A stretch of 64,000 bases of DNA from NCBI GenBank assembly GCA_008933995.1, contig WARS01000031.1, positions 6,301,979 through 6,365,978 of the forward strand, given 5' to 3'. The notes below the pieces were generated by a model. It was not told the DNA's origin and made no database searches. It saw only the letters and a program-made list of their open reading frames with translations. Made by a program: the position numbers and the translations under genes. Every line of letters starts with the position of its first letter. Position 1 is the first letter of the stretch. Below are positions 1 through 14,489 of this stretch, piece by piece. This DNA is from Datnioides undecimradiatus. Its lineage: Eukaryota > Chordata > Actinopteri > Lobotiformes > Datnioididae.

Positions 1-3000
1 CAGGAAGAGTTCAACTTGTGTGTTATTTGTGTTGCTTTCTCTTTCTGCACCTTTTTGCTTCCATCATTGTATTGCAAAATATTTTGGTCTTCTCCCCCAG
101 CACAAGAGACTGTCATACTTTTTCATTTTTTGACATTTTACTATTGAGGCATTGTTTGCTAAATTTTGTACATGCAAACTGAAGTACTTTCCAAAGGTTT
201 GAGTCAACATTTTGTGTCCCGGGGTCTAGCAGAGGCTGAATGTTGATTTTTCTCAGCAAGTGATCTCTGCAAATGAAATCTGCTTGTACTGTAAATGGCA
301 TTTCCTATAATCCTGGTGACATGGTACATGACCACCATCCCTTTTTGTGCCAATATCATTGATTTCTGGACTACCAGCTGTGGTAAAACTGGATGCTGCT
401 GATTCAGCGCTGTGTATAGCCACAGGAGGACAAGCTAAGAGCTGAATTATCACTTATGACGATCCAGATGATTGAAAGCACACCCTGAGAGACAGGAATG
501 TGTTTGAGAGGCTCCAGTTGGGTATAAATGACATGGTGATGTGACCTTTCCTCGCATGTGTTTTCTCTGCTTGGCCCATGAGAGGAACATGTAGTCGTAG
601 TTGAGGCTTAAATACCTTTCATACCTGTTGGCACCAGGCAGCGCTGTGTGCACAACTGTAGATTTATCTCACAACTACAGGCCCTCTTGCATCGTGTCAG
701 CTCCTTTTATTAAACACAAGGCAAAGCGTGTTTGATGTAAAAACTAGATTTGCACTCTGGCCATTAGTTTGAAGTGTCATTTATGCTTAACTTGAATATG
801 TGTGTGAGTATGTGTCTATGTGTTGATTTGTGTGACTAAGGGCAAAGGAGAGAGGCAGAAAGAGGGGGAGGAGAGAGAGATGATAGATGCTGGTGTGAGG
901 GTTCATGTGGGAGTTGACATTTATGGCCCCTGTTCAGGCCTGGCTTGCTGCGGCCTGGGGGGCCTTTCGCAGGCTAGAACAAAACCTCAGGGGCCAACAG
1001 GATCTGCATTTTGGCTGTAAAAAAGGGTGACCACAAATGGCTCAAATATGCCCTTTATACAAACAGCATAATTTATGGGAGTACGGCCATGTGAGATTTA
1101 TCCCAGTGGTAAGAAACAGGAAAATGTCTTTACTCAGTGCACCCAAGTCAGACAGAACACAGCGCTCTAACAATATAAAGTCATCTATATTCTTGCAGTG
1201 TATTTATATTTTTAACTCTAGTTCTCCAGTGCTTTATCAAGTGCTCATGAAACAATTATTTTATTGATTGAAAATGAATTGGCAAAGTTTATTTACTGGG
1301 TTTGAAGTTGTGTATGTGATGGATGGATAAGTAACATCATAGTTTTGTTTAATTTAACTGCTATTAGCGAACACATCGGATCATATAATGATGATCTTCA
1401 AGTGTCTGGTCCATTTGTTGGAAAAACAAACCTGTCCTCTGAGTTTTCTCTTATCAGGACACTGCATCATTACCTATTAAGTGGCATTTTATTTTGAGTC
1501 TTCCTTGTTTTTCCACTCACTTCCTCTGCTTGACCCTCCCCCTTCAGAGAGAGCCCTATAACCCCTCCTTTTGCAGGATTTAGCTTGCCCAGATTCCATG
1601 TCAAAGGTCGTGGCCCAGATGTCACAGCTTCCCCCCTCGCAGAGCTACTCTCTCGCATAATTACGGCATGCCCATTGTATGTGGGGCTGGTTAGAGGTGC
1701 ATACTATGTGCCTGCTCCTCTTTAGAGGTGGACACGCAGGCATAACAAACTGTGCAGAAACTCTGGATAACAAGGTGAGGCCTATGCTTTTTTTGCACAA
1801 AAGCATAGGCCTTCTGGTTTCATTTATCCCTTACAACAAGAAAAAGAAATATATGAAATGAACTGCTTTTCTATGTCTTTGCTCAGTCTATGCCAGACAT
1901 TCACAATGTAGTTTATATGTAGGATATGTATTTTTTATTTACATGTAAACACACCATAGATATAGTAGTATATATTGGTAGGAAGAATCCTTGAGGAAAA
2001 TAAGAGGCTCATCTCATATTCTGCACCCATGACCTCAGATTCTTTCAGAGTTTAATCTCGGCCTGACCTGCTGGCCCTGGTCTGGCTCCAGTGAAACTCC
2101 TCAGGACTGCATGGGGGTGCAACTGGCTCAACTCCACCCCTCCTAAACTTCCTTAACCTCAACTGGCACAAATTCATCTCCTGTGGTCTCTCTGTTCTCT
2201 AGAGCCTCTAAATGTCACAAACAACAGTAGAAGTTAGTTTCCTTCAGGATGGACAGGACAAATAGAAACAGTATCAAGAAACTGCTCTGATTTGTCCAAC
2301 ATTTACAGCATTGACAATAATTTTCATTTGGGAAGTCTTCAGTCTCCCAAACTGTGACTAAACAGTTGAGAAACATTGATCAAAGAGGTTGGGGACCACT
2401 GGTCATTTCTTTATGTTTTAATTTATGCAACATTCAAATCGGACCCTGATCATTATACCTTCATGGGTAAAATGGACATTTGGTCAGATGGCTTTTGTTC
2501 AGTGCGGGGTCTTCAGGGTCACGGAGGCCTGCAACTGCTGTTGACCATCAGCGATGTCCTTCCCAAGGGATTTTGTCCGTCGATTTAACCCCCAGATTCT
2601 GGACCTGAATAGGAGTGGCCACTGACCACTGGCCAGCAGGCCTGATGGGGGCTGGAGAAAGGGCCTTCGTATTTGCAGTCAAAAGACTCATGGTGACAGG
2701 GTGATGGATAGTGCAGCTCTTCTGTTTTGCTGCCCTGAGTGCTGCAGAAACTGACCAAAGGACTTACGCCACTGAGCATCTGTCACACTGCCTCACCTCT
2801 AGTTCCCACCCCACCATTAGACCAGAAAACCTCACTGACCCACACCCACACAGCCCAGGTCTCTTTCATGTATTACCCCTGCTTCCTGTTGGCTGTAGGA
2901 GTCACATTGTCATCTGTCTTGGTGTTGTGATCCATGGTGAATAATTACATTGATTGCAGGATACATCTCCATGGATGCTTCCTGAAGACCAGATCTGAGA

Positions 3001-3089
3001 CTACACATACATTAAACTTTTGCTATTTTTCACATTTCTTTTATGTGATTAATTTACACATTTTGGTTTCTTTCTCTTTTTCAATGCAG
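1..3089. other. prtg intron / no gene seen
   Basis: This stretch precedes the first recognisable prtg exon. I looked for FN3-like exons (Trp and Tyr core residues with in-frame splice sites) and found none I could defend. Only short ORFs without family resemblance occur. It is most likely an intron of prtg, because the exon at 3090 opens in mid-codon inside an FN3 domain. A short piece near 2384-2401 resembles the end of a hAT-type transposon, but this is weak. Confidence 0.55.
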
Positions 3090-6000
3090 ACCCAAGAAAA
3101 AAATACCACGTTAAGCTTCTGGCGTATAATTTTGTTGGAGATGGCTACCAGTCAGACCAGACTATCAGCACCCCTGGATGTGTCTGTAAGTCCACATTAT
3201 TCTGTAGAAAGATTTTTTTCCGTGCGTCTGAAGCATGTTGGTATCACTTTTATTTCCTTTTCCTTAGTATTTATACTTTAACTACCATATAATAGGAAAT
3301 AATGTAAGTCCTGTTGTTGTTGTCTCAGCTGTTAGAGATCGGCTGGTGCCACCTCCACCTCCTCCACACAACGTGTACGCTAAGACAAACAGTTCCACTG
3401 CTGTATTTCTGCACTGGGGCCGACCAGCCTTCACCTCCAGCCATGCGGTGAACTACACTGTCCGCTGCAACCCCGTAGGCTTGCAGAACGCCTCCCTGGT
3501 GCTCTACCTGCAGACGTAAGAGTTTCTTTATTACACACATTTTCATTTACAGCATGTTAAATCTGTTTTTTGGACACTTGGGCTCTGACCTCCACAAGTG
3601 GCTCGCACTGTTGACACATTATTTCAACATGAAGGTGTTATGGTTGATTATATAGTCATGGTAGTTATATTTCTTGTTAATGAATGACCTTCAGTATTGA
3701 TTAGTGCATCTTTGATAAATTTGTGGGGAGCACTGTATGTTCATTCAACAGGAGGAATTCCTGGAAAGTGAAACCAGATGCATAATCTGTGTGTTTTGTG
3801 TAGCTTGCTGCATGATGTCTCTTGCTGCAGTGCAGCTCTTTTCCTGGCACCATATTATGTTGTTTGACGTATTGGCAGCAGTTTATTATGGCAGCATCAG
3901 CTGTATCATATCACCTTAACAGTTTTTACATTTACACTCAAGATTTACTTTTCCGATGTGTGCTGGAGAAAGTGTTCAGGTCTCATGAACTTCGTCGTTT
4001 CTGTACCCCCAGGGCTAACACAGCTCTATATCACCATCTGCTGGACAACAATATTTATTACAAGCCTAGTTCACAAACATAATGCAATTCATCATACAAC
4101 ACTTTCATTATACATGTAGCTGTTTGAGTTATTGATATTTTTTTTTTCAATCTTGTATTACGTTGCACCAAATGTTCTTCAGTACATTTTATTAGAGCAA
4201 TGTACATGACTGATATCAACACAAACTTCAGTAAATCACCCTCAAACAATTTGAATGACAGAGCCTTGTTTGGCACAAGGGATTGTAATGTATTTTGAGT
4301 GAAGTGGCCCTTTAAACTTCTGTTATGTCATTCTGCTGCAGGAGTGAGCAGAGCCTTCTAGTGCGAGATCTGGAGGCCAACACCAAGTATGAATTTGCCA
4401 TTCGCCTCCACATCGACCAGCTGTCAAGCCCCTGGAGTCCTGTGGTCTATCAGAGCACTTTCCCTGACGGTAGGATTTCTTCAAAACCATTTTAATATCA
4501 ATATCGGTAATATTGGTATTGCGAGTTATTCAAAATGATGCCTTGTGTTCTGTTGTGGTGTTCATGATATTTCTGTTTGACCTTTTGTTGTTTCATCCAC
4601 CACCCAGCTCCCACTCTGCCCCCCTCCAATGTGAAAGTGACCCTGATTGAAGAGGATACAGCGCTGGTTTCATGGAAACTCCCAGATGAACCCAACGTAG
4701 CTGTGACACATTACACAATCCTGTACGCCTCCAGACACGCCTGGATAGCCGGGGAGTGGCAAGTGCTGCAGAGAGAAGGTATGGATGAGTGTGGAATGAG
4801 ATGTGCAGAGAAAGAGGTTCTAGGTGTGCAAGGGAGGGGGAAACACAAAGCCTATCTCCTGTCCCACACAAATGGTCCATTGGAAATCAGTAGCTCATTT
4901 CATCCTGCAATCTATCTCTCTGTTCATTGTGATCCCCAATTAATGCCAGGACAGGTTGAACTCATCGCTATTGTCTTAAAAATAAAAGACCAGTTTGGAG
5001 GTTAAATGTGATTGCAACAAAGACTTTGATTTACCTTTGCACTGACTCCTTTTTAAATAAAAACCATTTTGTATCACTTCTATACATAAACACAGATAAT
5101 ATCTATCCTTCTGATGTATTTTTTTCAAGTAGAACTATAGTTTAGGTTCAGAGATTTCTATCAAATTGTTTATACATTGGTTTGTATTTGATTCAGGGTT
5201 AATCTAAGGTAATACAGATTAATTTAGCTAATTAACTAATTATAAACTCTAATTCTCTATCTGGAGACGCTAAATGATTTGCAGTGTTTGTATGTTTTCT
5301 GCAGAATGTGTCAGAGTTAAGAGTCTTCATCATGTTTTCATCGTGTACAAATTTGAAACTGAGCTATTCATCATATTTTACTTTTACGTGTACTGTGCAA
5401 CTGCACAGATAATAGCCGCTCTGCTGAAAGATCTATAACAATAAACAGGCTAAATGGGTTTCATCGTGTAGTCTATAGTATACATCCTATGTTCAGGTCT
5501 AAATATCTACTCAAAAGCAGAATTCACAATTTTTCTATGAAGTTGGCAATAGAACAGTATTTTGCAATGGTTTAATAGTCATATGCGAGCCATTTCGCTT
5601 CTTTAAATTTAGGCTTGTGGCAGTTACAGTCTTTGTAATTAGTAATTAACAGAAAGTGATCGTTTTCATGGAAACGCGCACAGTGATATAAACTGTTTTT
5701 GAGGGTCATGTGATAAAAGAAAAAAAATCCTGTTTGATCTGATAAAGGCTCAAAGAAATAAAGTTCTAATGGACAGTTCAGAAAATCAGCATATCCAAAT
5801 ATCCTGAAGATTTGGGCATTATTCACTATGAGACTGTTGTTCTGGTTTGTGAGGCAGCATATGTGTTTGTAAGAGTGGATGACCCCAGGAAACACACAGA
5901 AAAGACACACAATTCCCTCTTTGCCTCTGGTGAAGGGGTCAAAAGTGAAGCCATGCACAAAAACCCCTCCTGCTCAACCCAGCCCCCCCTTCAGTCTCTG

Positions 6001-8121
6001 CTGGGACCCTGGATGTGTGTAGACTGGGCGGTACTGGGTAAGGGAATGTGTATAGCCCTGATCCCCTGACCCCCTGCTCCTCCACTCACAGGTCCTCTCA
6101 CACAGCACCTCTCAGCCCTCTCAGCCATGAGGATTGTTTTTGTTTGTCTTTCATGTCTCTCACTGCATCACAAAGTCCTTTTCTTCAACGGTCAGTTGAC
6201 TGAAAAAGTCAGAGGTGTGCATATATCTTGACGCAAACATGTTAGAGTAAGAGACTTACATGTTCTCATTAAAGATTACCTCTTAGGTCAGTGAGCTTTA
6301 GACAGCCTTGTAGGAACATTTTGTTCCTTTTGAACAGAACCAGGCTAGCTAAGCAAACTTGCCACTGGGTCCACTTACATATTTTATAATGATATTGAGT
6401 TTTTCATACACAAGGGCTGCAGTGATATTCACAATGGTGGAGTTAAATACCAGAGTTGTTTCTGTCCAACAGGGAGCATCACCATGGCACTGCTGGAGAA
6501 CCTGAAGCCAGGACAGATGTATCTGGTTAAAGTCTCTGCATCCAACAGCATGGGTGATGGGCCATTTTCTCATACAGTGGAGCTGACAGTACGAGCAGAT
6601 CGCTCCTCTGGTCACGGTCCAGGGCTCTCCCATGGCTCTACACACTCCACAGGTGACTTGATATCATAAGTTTGAGTGCTTCCTTTCATACTACTTGAGC
6701 TTTGTTTGCCTTCACTATGGCCAATGATTGATAATCTGACTGCATTGCCTTCATCCTACACAGCCTTTTCTGATGGATTCTACCACCTGGACCAAAAGTC
6801 AATGACGGGGATCACAGTGGGAGTCTGCATCGCTCTCATCTGCATCATCATCTGTGCTTTCATCATTGTCTGCAGAGGCAAAAACAGGTATGTATGTTTG
6901 AACACACTGACAGCAGATCTAATTTTCCTTACAAACAGGGTCAGTACATGTTTTTACAATAGCGTTTCTTTGAGTATCCTCTGCCTGATGTGACATCATG
7001 TTTGTTTCCCTTTAGGAAATTTTCAGCTGTTAAAACATACAGAGAAAGAGTGAGCACATCAGCTTCGGCTGCAGGACATCTGGGCTCTGAGGGTCAAGCT
7101 GAGAACGCCGACGTCACTGTGCCAATGATCAGTCAAAACCATTTCATTGATACCAAGGTAATCAGCACTCAGTATGGCATGTAACATGGTCACTGAAAAG
7201 ACTATTTTACCTTTAGGAAACATGAAATTGTAAATAAGGATGAAAATGAGTTACTATTCATTAACCATTATAATAGTATAATAGCAAAATCATGGAAATT
7301 TGATATTTTGTGTGAATATTGTTTAAAAGTAGAAAATTACTGAAAATGATTTTCTATCATACAACTTTTTTTTGTTTTTCATACTTGTCACTTTTAGGGT
7401 GGAACAAACCTCATCATAAATTCACTTGGTCCTATTCAGCCCAGCACTGAGAAGAAAGAGAAATGGTTTTACTTCAGCAGTAATGTGAAAAAGGACAGTA
7501 AAGCAGTGCAGGTGAGACCTGAAAAGTCCTGCTTGTTAATTTGTCATTAGCAAATTGTAAATTGGTTGGAAAAAGACCCAGAACTCAGCTCCTGTTTCTA
7601 ATTAGATGATCACATGCAAATGCACAATAAGATCTTGTACCATAACCGCTCAGAATAACTGAAACACCATTTGCTCTGTGCTGTAGAACTTGAGACATGG
7701 TACCACCTCGTACCAGCCGGGGACTACAGTGTTGACTTTCAATGAGGAGCTGTCCATGTCTCCAGATCAGCCCAGCACCATTCAGGATCTGCTCTGGCGT
7801 CCTGGTGACACAGAGGGCTCCTCCAACAGCGAGGGCAGCCATGCAACTGGTGACTCTGGTCGCTACTCTCATGACGAGACAGAAATGACAAACCTGTCGT
7901 CTGGTGCCAGCAGCCGTCCACCGTCTCTGACAGCAGAGGACAGCGGAGGCTTGGACTGCGGCGGCCTCGTTACAGGGAAAGTCGCACTGCAGGAGGAAAG
8001 TCAGGCTGAAGTGAAGTTGATGGAGTCTGTGGAGACCGGCTGCTGTAATCATGAAGCACAGAGCGGTTCTCAGTCTGCACTTTCTCTCCAAGCAAGTGGG
8101 CATGTGCCTGAGTGTGTCTGA
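3090..8121 (+). CDS. prtg: Protogenin, 3' part (FN3 domains, membrane span, cytoplasmic tail)
   Basis: Nine exons keep one frame: 3090-3185, 3329-3515, 4342-4469, 4608-4778, 6473-6652, 6764-6887, 7016-7157, 7398-7511 and 7687-8121 (stop TGA). They encode about 525 residues, 5'-truncated by the window. The first exon ends one FN3 domain. Exons 2-3 and 4-5 each form one FN3 domain, with the usual Trp and Tyr core. Exon 6 carries a stalk and one membrane span (about residues 268-288, from ITVGVC to IIVC), followed by a basic stop-transfer sequence. The last three exons give a tail of about 230 residues rich in Ser, Glu and Asp. Protogenin is a single-pass surface receptor of the DCC/neogenin-like immunoglobulin superfamily, used in early development. 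IGDCC3 or IGDCC4 are the alternatives; adjacency to ccpg1 favours prtg, as in human 15q21.3. Confidence 0.85.
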
Positions 8122-8134
8122 GAGACTGTCTGAT

Positions 8135-8200
8135 GGAGAGAAAGAGAGAGAGAGTGTGTATGTGTGTGTCAGAGTGAGCGAGAGAGAATGTGTGTGCATG
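8135..8200. repeat. GA/GT simple sequence in prtg 3' UTR
   Basis: Just after the prtg stop there is an impure run of GAGA followed by TGTG units. It is a simple-sequence tract; no function is inferred. Confidence 0.8.
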
Positions 8201-8310
8201 AGATGGCAGTGGTAAACTTGCAAACATCCACATCTTCAAAGCAGCTTCAAATTTGTTTATTTCCATTGACATTGAATTTTCATTAAATTGAAGTCACCAG
8301 AACGTTAAAG

Positions 8311-8645
8311 GAGTAGTTTCACATTTTGACATTTATTTGTTTTCTGGCAGAGAGTTGGGTGCAAAGACCAATACTACTACTTAGTACTTAATATGTGACT
8401 ACACCCAGCAGCTTAGCTTAGCACAAAGACTGTAAACAGAGGGAAACATTTAGCACGGATCTGCCAGCGTCTGCCTACCAGCACCTTTGCCTGTGGACTG
8501 AGCCGGGCAAACTGCTTCTCTCTGTTTCCAGCCTTGTTATAAGCTAAGAAATATATTAAACCAACATGAGAGTTGTATCGTTGTTCTCATCCAGCTCTCA
8601 CCAAGAAAACAAATAAGCACATTTCCCAAAATGTTGAACTAATCC
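8311..8645. mobile_element. MITE-like dispersed repeat with long terminal inverted repeats
   Basis: The left end (GGAGTAGTTTCACATTTTG) and the reverse complement of the right end (GGATTAGTTCAACATTTTGG) match, and the similarity runs on for roughly 50 bp into each side. The interior contains the phrase AGCTTAGCTTAGCACAAAGAC and the run CTACCAGCACCTTTGCC, which I recall as typical of a very common teleost dispersed repeat. The element has no coding capacity. A possible AAAG duplication flanks it. A diverged relative lies in a ccpg1 intron at 17789-17990. Confidence 0.65.
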
Positions 8646-11600
8646 AAAGTAACTGCTAGCTGTCCCCAAGAGAAACAGAAAATCATGATGTCACTCAAAC
8701 TAACAAAAAATCAGAGCAGGTGTAGTGAAGATTTCGAAACTAAAGCTAAAAAGCTAAGCTAAGGACAGATTTGACTTATACTCATCCACACAACCCTCCT
8801 GCAGTTATTTTCAATCCCAAGTGTACCACAGGCCTGAATGTAAAGGAGAAAGAGAGGTGTAAAGAAACAAAGAGAAAAACCTCTTCCTAACCTTTGTTCT
8901 GTCTTAGTCCAACACACAATGATCAGGAAGCCAACAAATGCCTTTTACAGTACAATATGTTGGCGAGGAGGGTTGTTTGATTTCTTTTACCTCTTTCTTT
9001 TCATTCAATGAATATCTTTTTTCTCTTTTTTTGTGTGTATGTTTTTGGAAAAAAAAAAAATCTCACCCACCATGAATGTTTAAAAAACGTCAAAAATGTG
9101 ACAAAAGTGACTTTTTTGACATTATTTAAGAGAGTTTATCACTGGAGCGAAAGGGAAGCGCAAGTCCTTTCACAGATTATCTACCTCAGTTTACCTGCGG
9201 GTGAGCTTCCACTGAATATTTAATAACTACTTATACCTAGGTTATGTGATGGGCTGCTTCAGTTACATTACATTTGATACTTCCTGATGACTTTCTTCTG
9301 ATTGTCATCCCATTTTGTGTTGTTTCTTTTACCTTGTGCTGATTTATGGGTGGTAAGGGTGCTGCAGCTTTCTCCTCCTGCTCCACCTGTCGTGTGGACT
9401 GAAGGATAGAAAACAAACATACTGTTTCTTATTTATCTCCTCAGATGTTGCTGAGGTGCTGAGCCAGTATTAATATTTTTTGTTCATTTGTCCATTATTG
9501 AGTAATGGTTTGAGATGATATTGTCTGCTTTTGTTTTGTATGTTAGTGTGCAGCTGCCCTTGCCATTCCTGTTTTATACTACCTCCTTTAAGAATTTATT
9601 TTATTGTCTTATTGTTTTCCTAAACTCAGGGAACAAAGTTTAGTACATTTGAAAAGTCATGTAGTGTTACATGCTGAACTGACAGGGTATCTTCTCAGTA
9701 CTAAACTGTTGTAGTGTGTATTTGCCTAATAGAAAATGTTATGAATGTATCTCCAACATTGTGTGCCAGTAGCTCAGATGTTTGTGCTGCTTCCCCACAG
9801 ACGGAACCCCCCCCTGTAGTTTCTCCTCAGGTCCTATAATGTCTGTTTTTACAACAGACTCTTTTTGTTGATTGACTTCTTCCTTTTTATTTGTGTAGAG
9901 ATTCACACCAGAAGTGCTTGCAGTGGCATGTCGGTACAGAAAAGCTTTATAATTGGCCTTAATGTGGGAAGCGTCCCTCAGAAGCTGAAACTGATGCTAA
10001 TCTTTCTGAGGGGGAAGCTCCACATGAGGACACAACATGTGAAGAATGACTGTAGTAAAAGTGTTTAATCAGAGATGAAAGTGAAGAATTGAATGAACAC
10101 CATGAAACAATTAGGAAGAAAAATCTATATTTTTGTTAGAAGATAATGTACTACTGAGTACACATTGTAGTTACTTTTGCTCCAAGTAGTTTTTTGCTTT
10201 GCTGTAGAGTAGATAAAGATTAGCACTTGTCTGCCAAGTAGTTTTGTATTATCGACCAATGTGCAGCGGTGACTGTGACACTATAACCCAAAGAGTTGTT
10301 TGCTACCTAAGTTTATTTTAGTCTCTCAACTAATCTCTGGCAGAAGGTTACTGAGGAATATGAAATAATCAAAACAGATTAGACCAAAGATTAAGGCGGC
10401 CTTTGAGATGAGTTGATGCACCCCTCCTCAAACGAAGCCTTGCGCATTAGTGGCCTTGACCCGCAACAAAAACACTGAAGATAGTTGCAAGTTGAAACTC
10501 TGAGGAAGTGCCGGCAGGATACACGGGCACTTGATGATGATAGAGTGACAATTAATAATCAATTTTATGCACACAAGCCAAACGATCCTGTTGCAGAGTT
10601 CCTCGAAAACTGTTGCACACAGATGCCTGTACATTGTAGGAGAAAATTATAAGAGTTAAATACAGTATATTATATCAGTTAGAAGTCTGTGTTGCAACAG
10701 TGCAGATGTGTGTTAATGTGCACCCACTGATTTATTTTGCCTTGTGAAAAATAACTAACTAAATTATTTTAAAAGTTTGTATTTTTGAGATTTCCTCACG
10801 TGGGACATACAAAAAGTAGTTTTGCAGCAAGAAATATATGTCAGGTGTTTAAAGTTCATGCATTTATGTAGATAATTGTAGATGTCACAAAAATTATTTT
10901 ATAAAACAGCGATTATAGAAAGATCAGTGGGTGCACAAATGTTTTCACATTTCTGTTTTTAATCAGAGGATTCTGCAGAGGATTCAATCATGGGTGTTTT
11001 TTGGGATGGAAAGTGACACAATCAGCTTAACTTTCTTTTTGAAGAGCAAACAATGTAAACCAAAGATTTTTTTTAAAGGTCACCGTTGCATATTGGCAAA
11101 ATATCAGTTTAAAAACATCCTATCTTTGTGTGAAATGTCATCATTTTCTGTGTTCTCATAATCATTTTATGACTGTATAATGTGCTTTGCTATGAGACAG
11201 CAGGATGAAAATGTTATACTGTTTTTTTTTATCATTTGTTTCCACAAAATCAACTTTTCTTCTGTTTTTGTCTGTTTTCCTTCAAGATTAGAGTCGTGTT
11301 TAAACTGCCTTTGCAAGGTACAAGGAGGACACACACGTTTCCATTTGAACATGAACACTATAATGTATTCATATATCCTGTATTATTGGAGCATTAAGGA
11401 CTTGATTCAGAATCCGTACACAGCACTCATCGTTGTTTTCTGAACACAGTGTTTGAGTGACGTTGCGGAGATGCTGACCTCCTACTTCACAAAAGTGCTG
11501 CTAATATGTTTCAACTTATCGTCATTACACACACACACAACTTTTGGTGTCGTACAGGTTCTGCATTGGGTCTTTTTCAGCGCATACAGATACATAAATG

Positions 11601-12114
11601 CTACCTCAGCTGTTTTTCTATTTTTCATTCTTATGATTGATGCAGATGCAATATGCTTGGGTCAGTAATGTCTGTAAGATTGAGGTCGAACGTCAAACAG
11701 GGGACCCAGGATGTTGTTCTGCTGTCTTTCATCTCATGAATGGTGTTATGTTGGAGTTATGTTCCTGTCCGAACATGTGAATTCAAAGGGATAAAATACG
11801 GAGTCTGGTCTCGCTGTTTGTTCTCCCTTTTTGCAGTAGTGTGTTTAAATAATGTGGGGTGGAGCGCTGCGGGTCATTTACAGTCAAACTCAGGGGAACC
11901 CACAGCTGCTCTTCCTCACATAGAAAGCAGGTGTCAGGTTTTGAAAATTGAATGTAACTCTTTGTAATTATGATAATTTTCTGTCAATGTTTTTTTATAT
12001 TTTGTCAGTTTGTCTTTGTCAGCAAAATCACTTGCAAGTTGGTTTTTGCCAAATTGTTTAGTTAGTGAGATTTTAGACAGTGAATGATTATGAAAAAGTC
12101 TGATTCTCAGTTTA

Positions 12115-12120
12115 AATAAA
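12115..12120 (+). promoter_or_regulatory. Candidate prtg polyadenylation signal
   Basis: First AATAAA after the prtg stop codon, about 4 kb downstream, with TG-rich sequence following. A non-canonical signal such as the ATTAAA near 8564 could be used instead. Confidence 0.3.
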
Positions 12121-12524
12121 AGTATAAAAATTTCACCATGTCGTCTCTGAGCATGCTCTCACTCCTGGTTAAATGCAGAAACAGCACAAACTACAAATTC
12201 ATGACTTTTTGTGAGTGCAATTTTAAATCATTTTATTCAAAATTCATTTTTTTCAATAACTTTACACACAGGAGACCAATATGAAAGCGCCAGTATGAAA
12301 GACACTTTACTAAAATATAAGCACCACATTGGAGAAACACTACTTCTTTAAAAATCTTGAAAGGTGAAAGTGTTAAAAGTAAGTAGGTCATACAGAAGAA
12401 CGTCACCCTTGACTGTTAGACTATTATATATTATTGAATTTGGTTATTATGACTCATGCATTAAGCAGCATTTACCAGCCAAGCTTTAATAAATGTGTAA
12501 CTGCAGTTTATGATAAATGTAATC

Positions 12525-12775
12525 ACAGACTAATTTGCTGATTAGTTTCTCAGTTAACTGACACATTTGTTTAAATAAAATGAAAGCAATGAGAAATGCC
12601 GTCCTAATTACCATCCAGCGACCAAAGTATCAATGTGCTTTCGTCCAACCAACAGTTTAGACCTCAAAATGTGTGGTATTTTCTGTCAAATGCGATTTAG
12701 GTAATTATTAGAATCGTTTTGGAATAATTTTCTGTCAATTATAGTAATTGATTAATCAACTAATCATTTTAACTT
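12525..12775. repeat. Degenerate dispersed teleost repeat (GATTAATC-rich end)
   Basis: It ends in TTGATTAATCAACTAATCA and contains TCCAACCAACAGTTTAGAC. Both match, from memory, a widespread teleost repeat whose ends are rich in CGATTAATCG-like words. It is diverged and has no ORF. A second diverged copy is at 59205-59695. Confidence 0.5.
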
Positions 12776-14489
12776 ATTTTAATTGCCTCTCCATACGTTT
12801 ATATGCAAAAATCTTAATTTGTACAATAAGTAGTAACTAAAGCTGTACATAGTAGGTGCATTTTCCTCTCTTTGTAGTGAAGCGGGAGTCTAAAGTGGCA
12901 CGAATAGAATATATTAAGGTAAAGGAAGTAATATACTTCAGATTTGTGCTCAGGTATAAGGCAATTCATAAAATGTCCTCAATTTATAAGCTGATAATCT
13001 TTTCATTAACTATGACGTATGTTAAATCTTATGTATCACACAGTTTCTATTACCTCATTGGGCTTCATTTGGTCTGGAATTCAATTTCCGCAATCGCTTC
13101 ATGTATACGAGCCTATGCTCTAGTTGCTATTATGTACCAGCATAAACTAAGCACAAGTACATTTTAGTAATAACCACCCACCACACACACGTGGTGGACA
13201 CGCGCACACACCTACCATTTCATTGTAGAGCTTTAGGCAAAACTGGCGTCACCTTGACAACACTGACCTCTACTGTAATTACATGTTAACAGCAGCCCAT
13301 TCATCTAAATAACTTACTAAATAGTTACAGTTTAAATGTAGTTATTATGTAATAATTAATCTTTAATAGGTGCATCAGAATGTATAATAAATAATTCTTT
13401 ACAGTTTTCAAAGAATGAATTCAACACAGCTCCTCATTTGTAGACTGAAACTCAGACACACTCAATACGATAATATTATAAGTTATTATAATAACTAATT
13501 AATAATAACAACTAATACAAGAACTAATAAAAGAACGAGAGAAAAATACAAGGCTTTGATGGGGACAGATGAGTCTCCACAGATTGCACAGTGGCATCAT
13601 GTAGCCAGGGTCATAGCACAAGTATGTAGAGTTACCAAACCCTGCCTACCATTGAGCAACATATCTAATCAACAGTGTTGGGCAAGCTATTTTGAAAGTA
13701 TAGTGAACTCACCAGTTAATCGACATTAAATTAAGCTTCACTACACTAGAGTTATAGAAATTCAAATGTTTATTAAACAATAATTTCTTTCTGCTCTCAC
13801 TGCTCAAAAACCAGAACTGCGCTCCACATAATAACAAAAAACAGTAGCACAGTATTTGTATGTTCGTCCATGTTTTCTCTATCATCTATGTTTTGCTCAT
13901 TTTAAACTCGTGTTCCTTTGCAGGTCAACATATTCAAAATAATGTAGGCTCTCTTCTTCAATTTAGTAGTTTGATGTTGCACTATAAGAACGTTAAGACG
14001 TGTTTTTTCTCTGTTGTTTATGTTAAAGTCGTATATTTCACAACCTCCAGTGCTACTTGTTTCCCTTTCTATTGTCACAAGTTGTGTATGGTACCATTAA
14101 AACCCTTTAATTTGTCCTTATTTTAGTTACTCCTCCGTTGAGACTCCAAGAGGTCTGGCTAAGCTTGTAAGCTCGTCTTCTTACAATTATTCTTATAAGT
14201 CTATAACAACCACATGCCAAGTGCAACACAAAACATTTTTTGTTTTCCATTATTTTCTCATCTTACAGCTGCAAATGTGTGGTTAAAGAGAAAATGAAAG
14301 CGCGCGGAGGGGAAAAGCAGTACATTTACGATATATTAATGTCATATAAAGAACACCCAGCCTACAATTAGAGTACTGTGGAAACGCAAGGTAGATAGGG
14401 GGTATAAGAAGGCCTACATGATGTTAGGCTGTGGGTTTCTAGGGCACTTCACACAAGTAAGTAGCCTATTGACAGAGAGCCAGAGGACA

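Noticed and set aside
2470..2930. GC-richer stretch considered as a missing prtg exon
   Set aside because: No frame gives an FN3-like sequence with matching splice phases; ORFs here look random.
7585..8223. 212-codon minus-strand ORF opposite the last prtg exon
   Set aside because: Its composition is a shadow of the prtg coding exon and of the GA/GT repeat (Ser/Leu/His/Thr-rich); no conserved motif.
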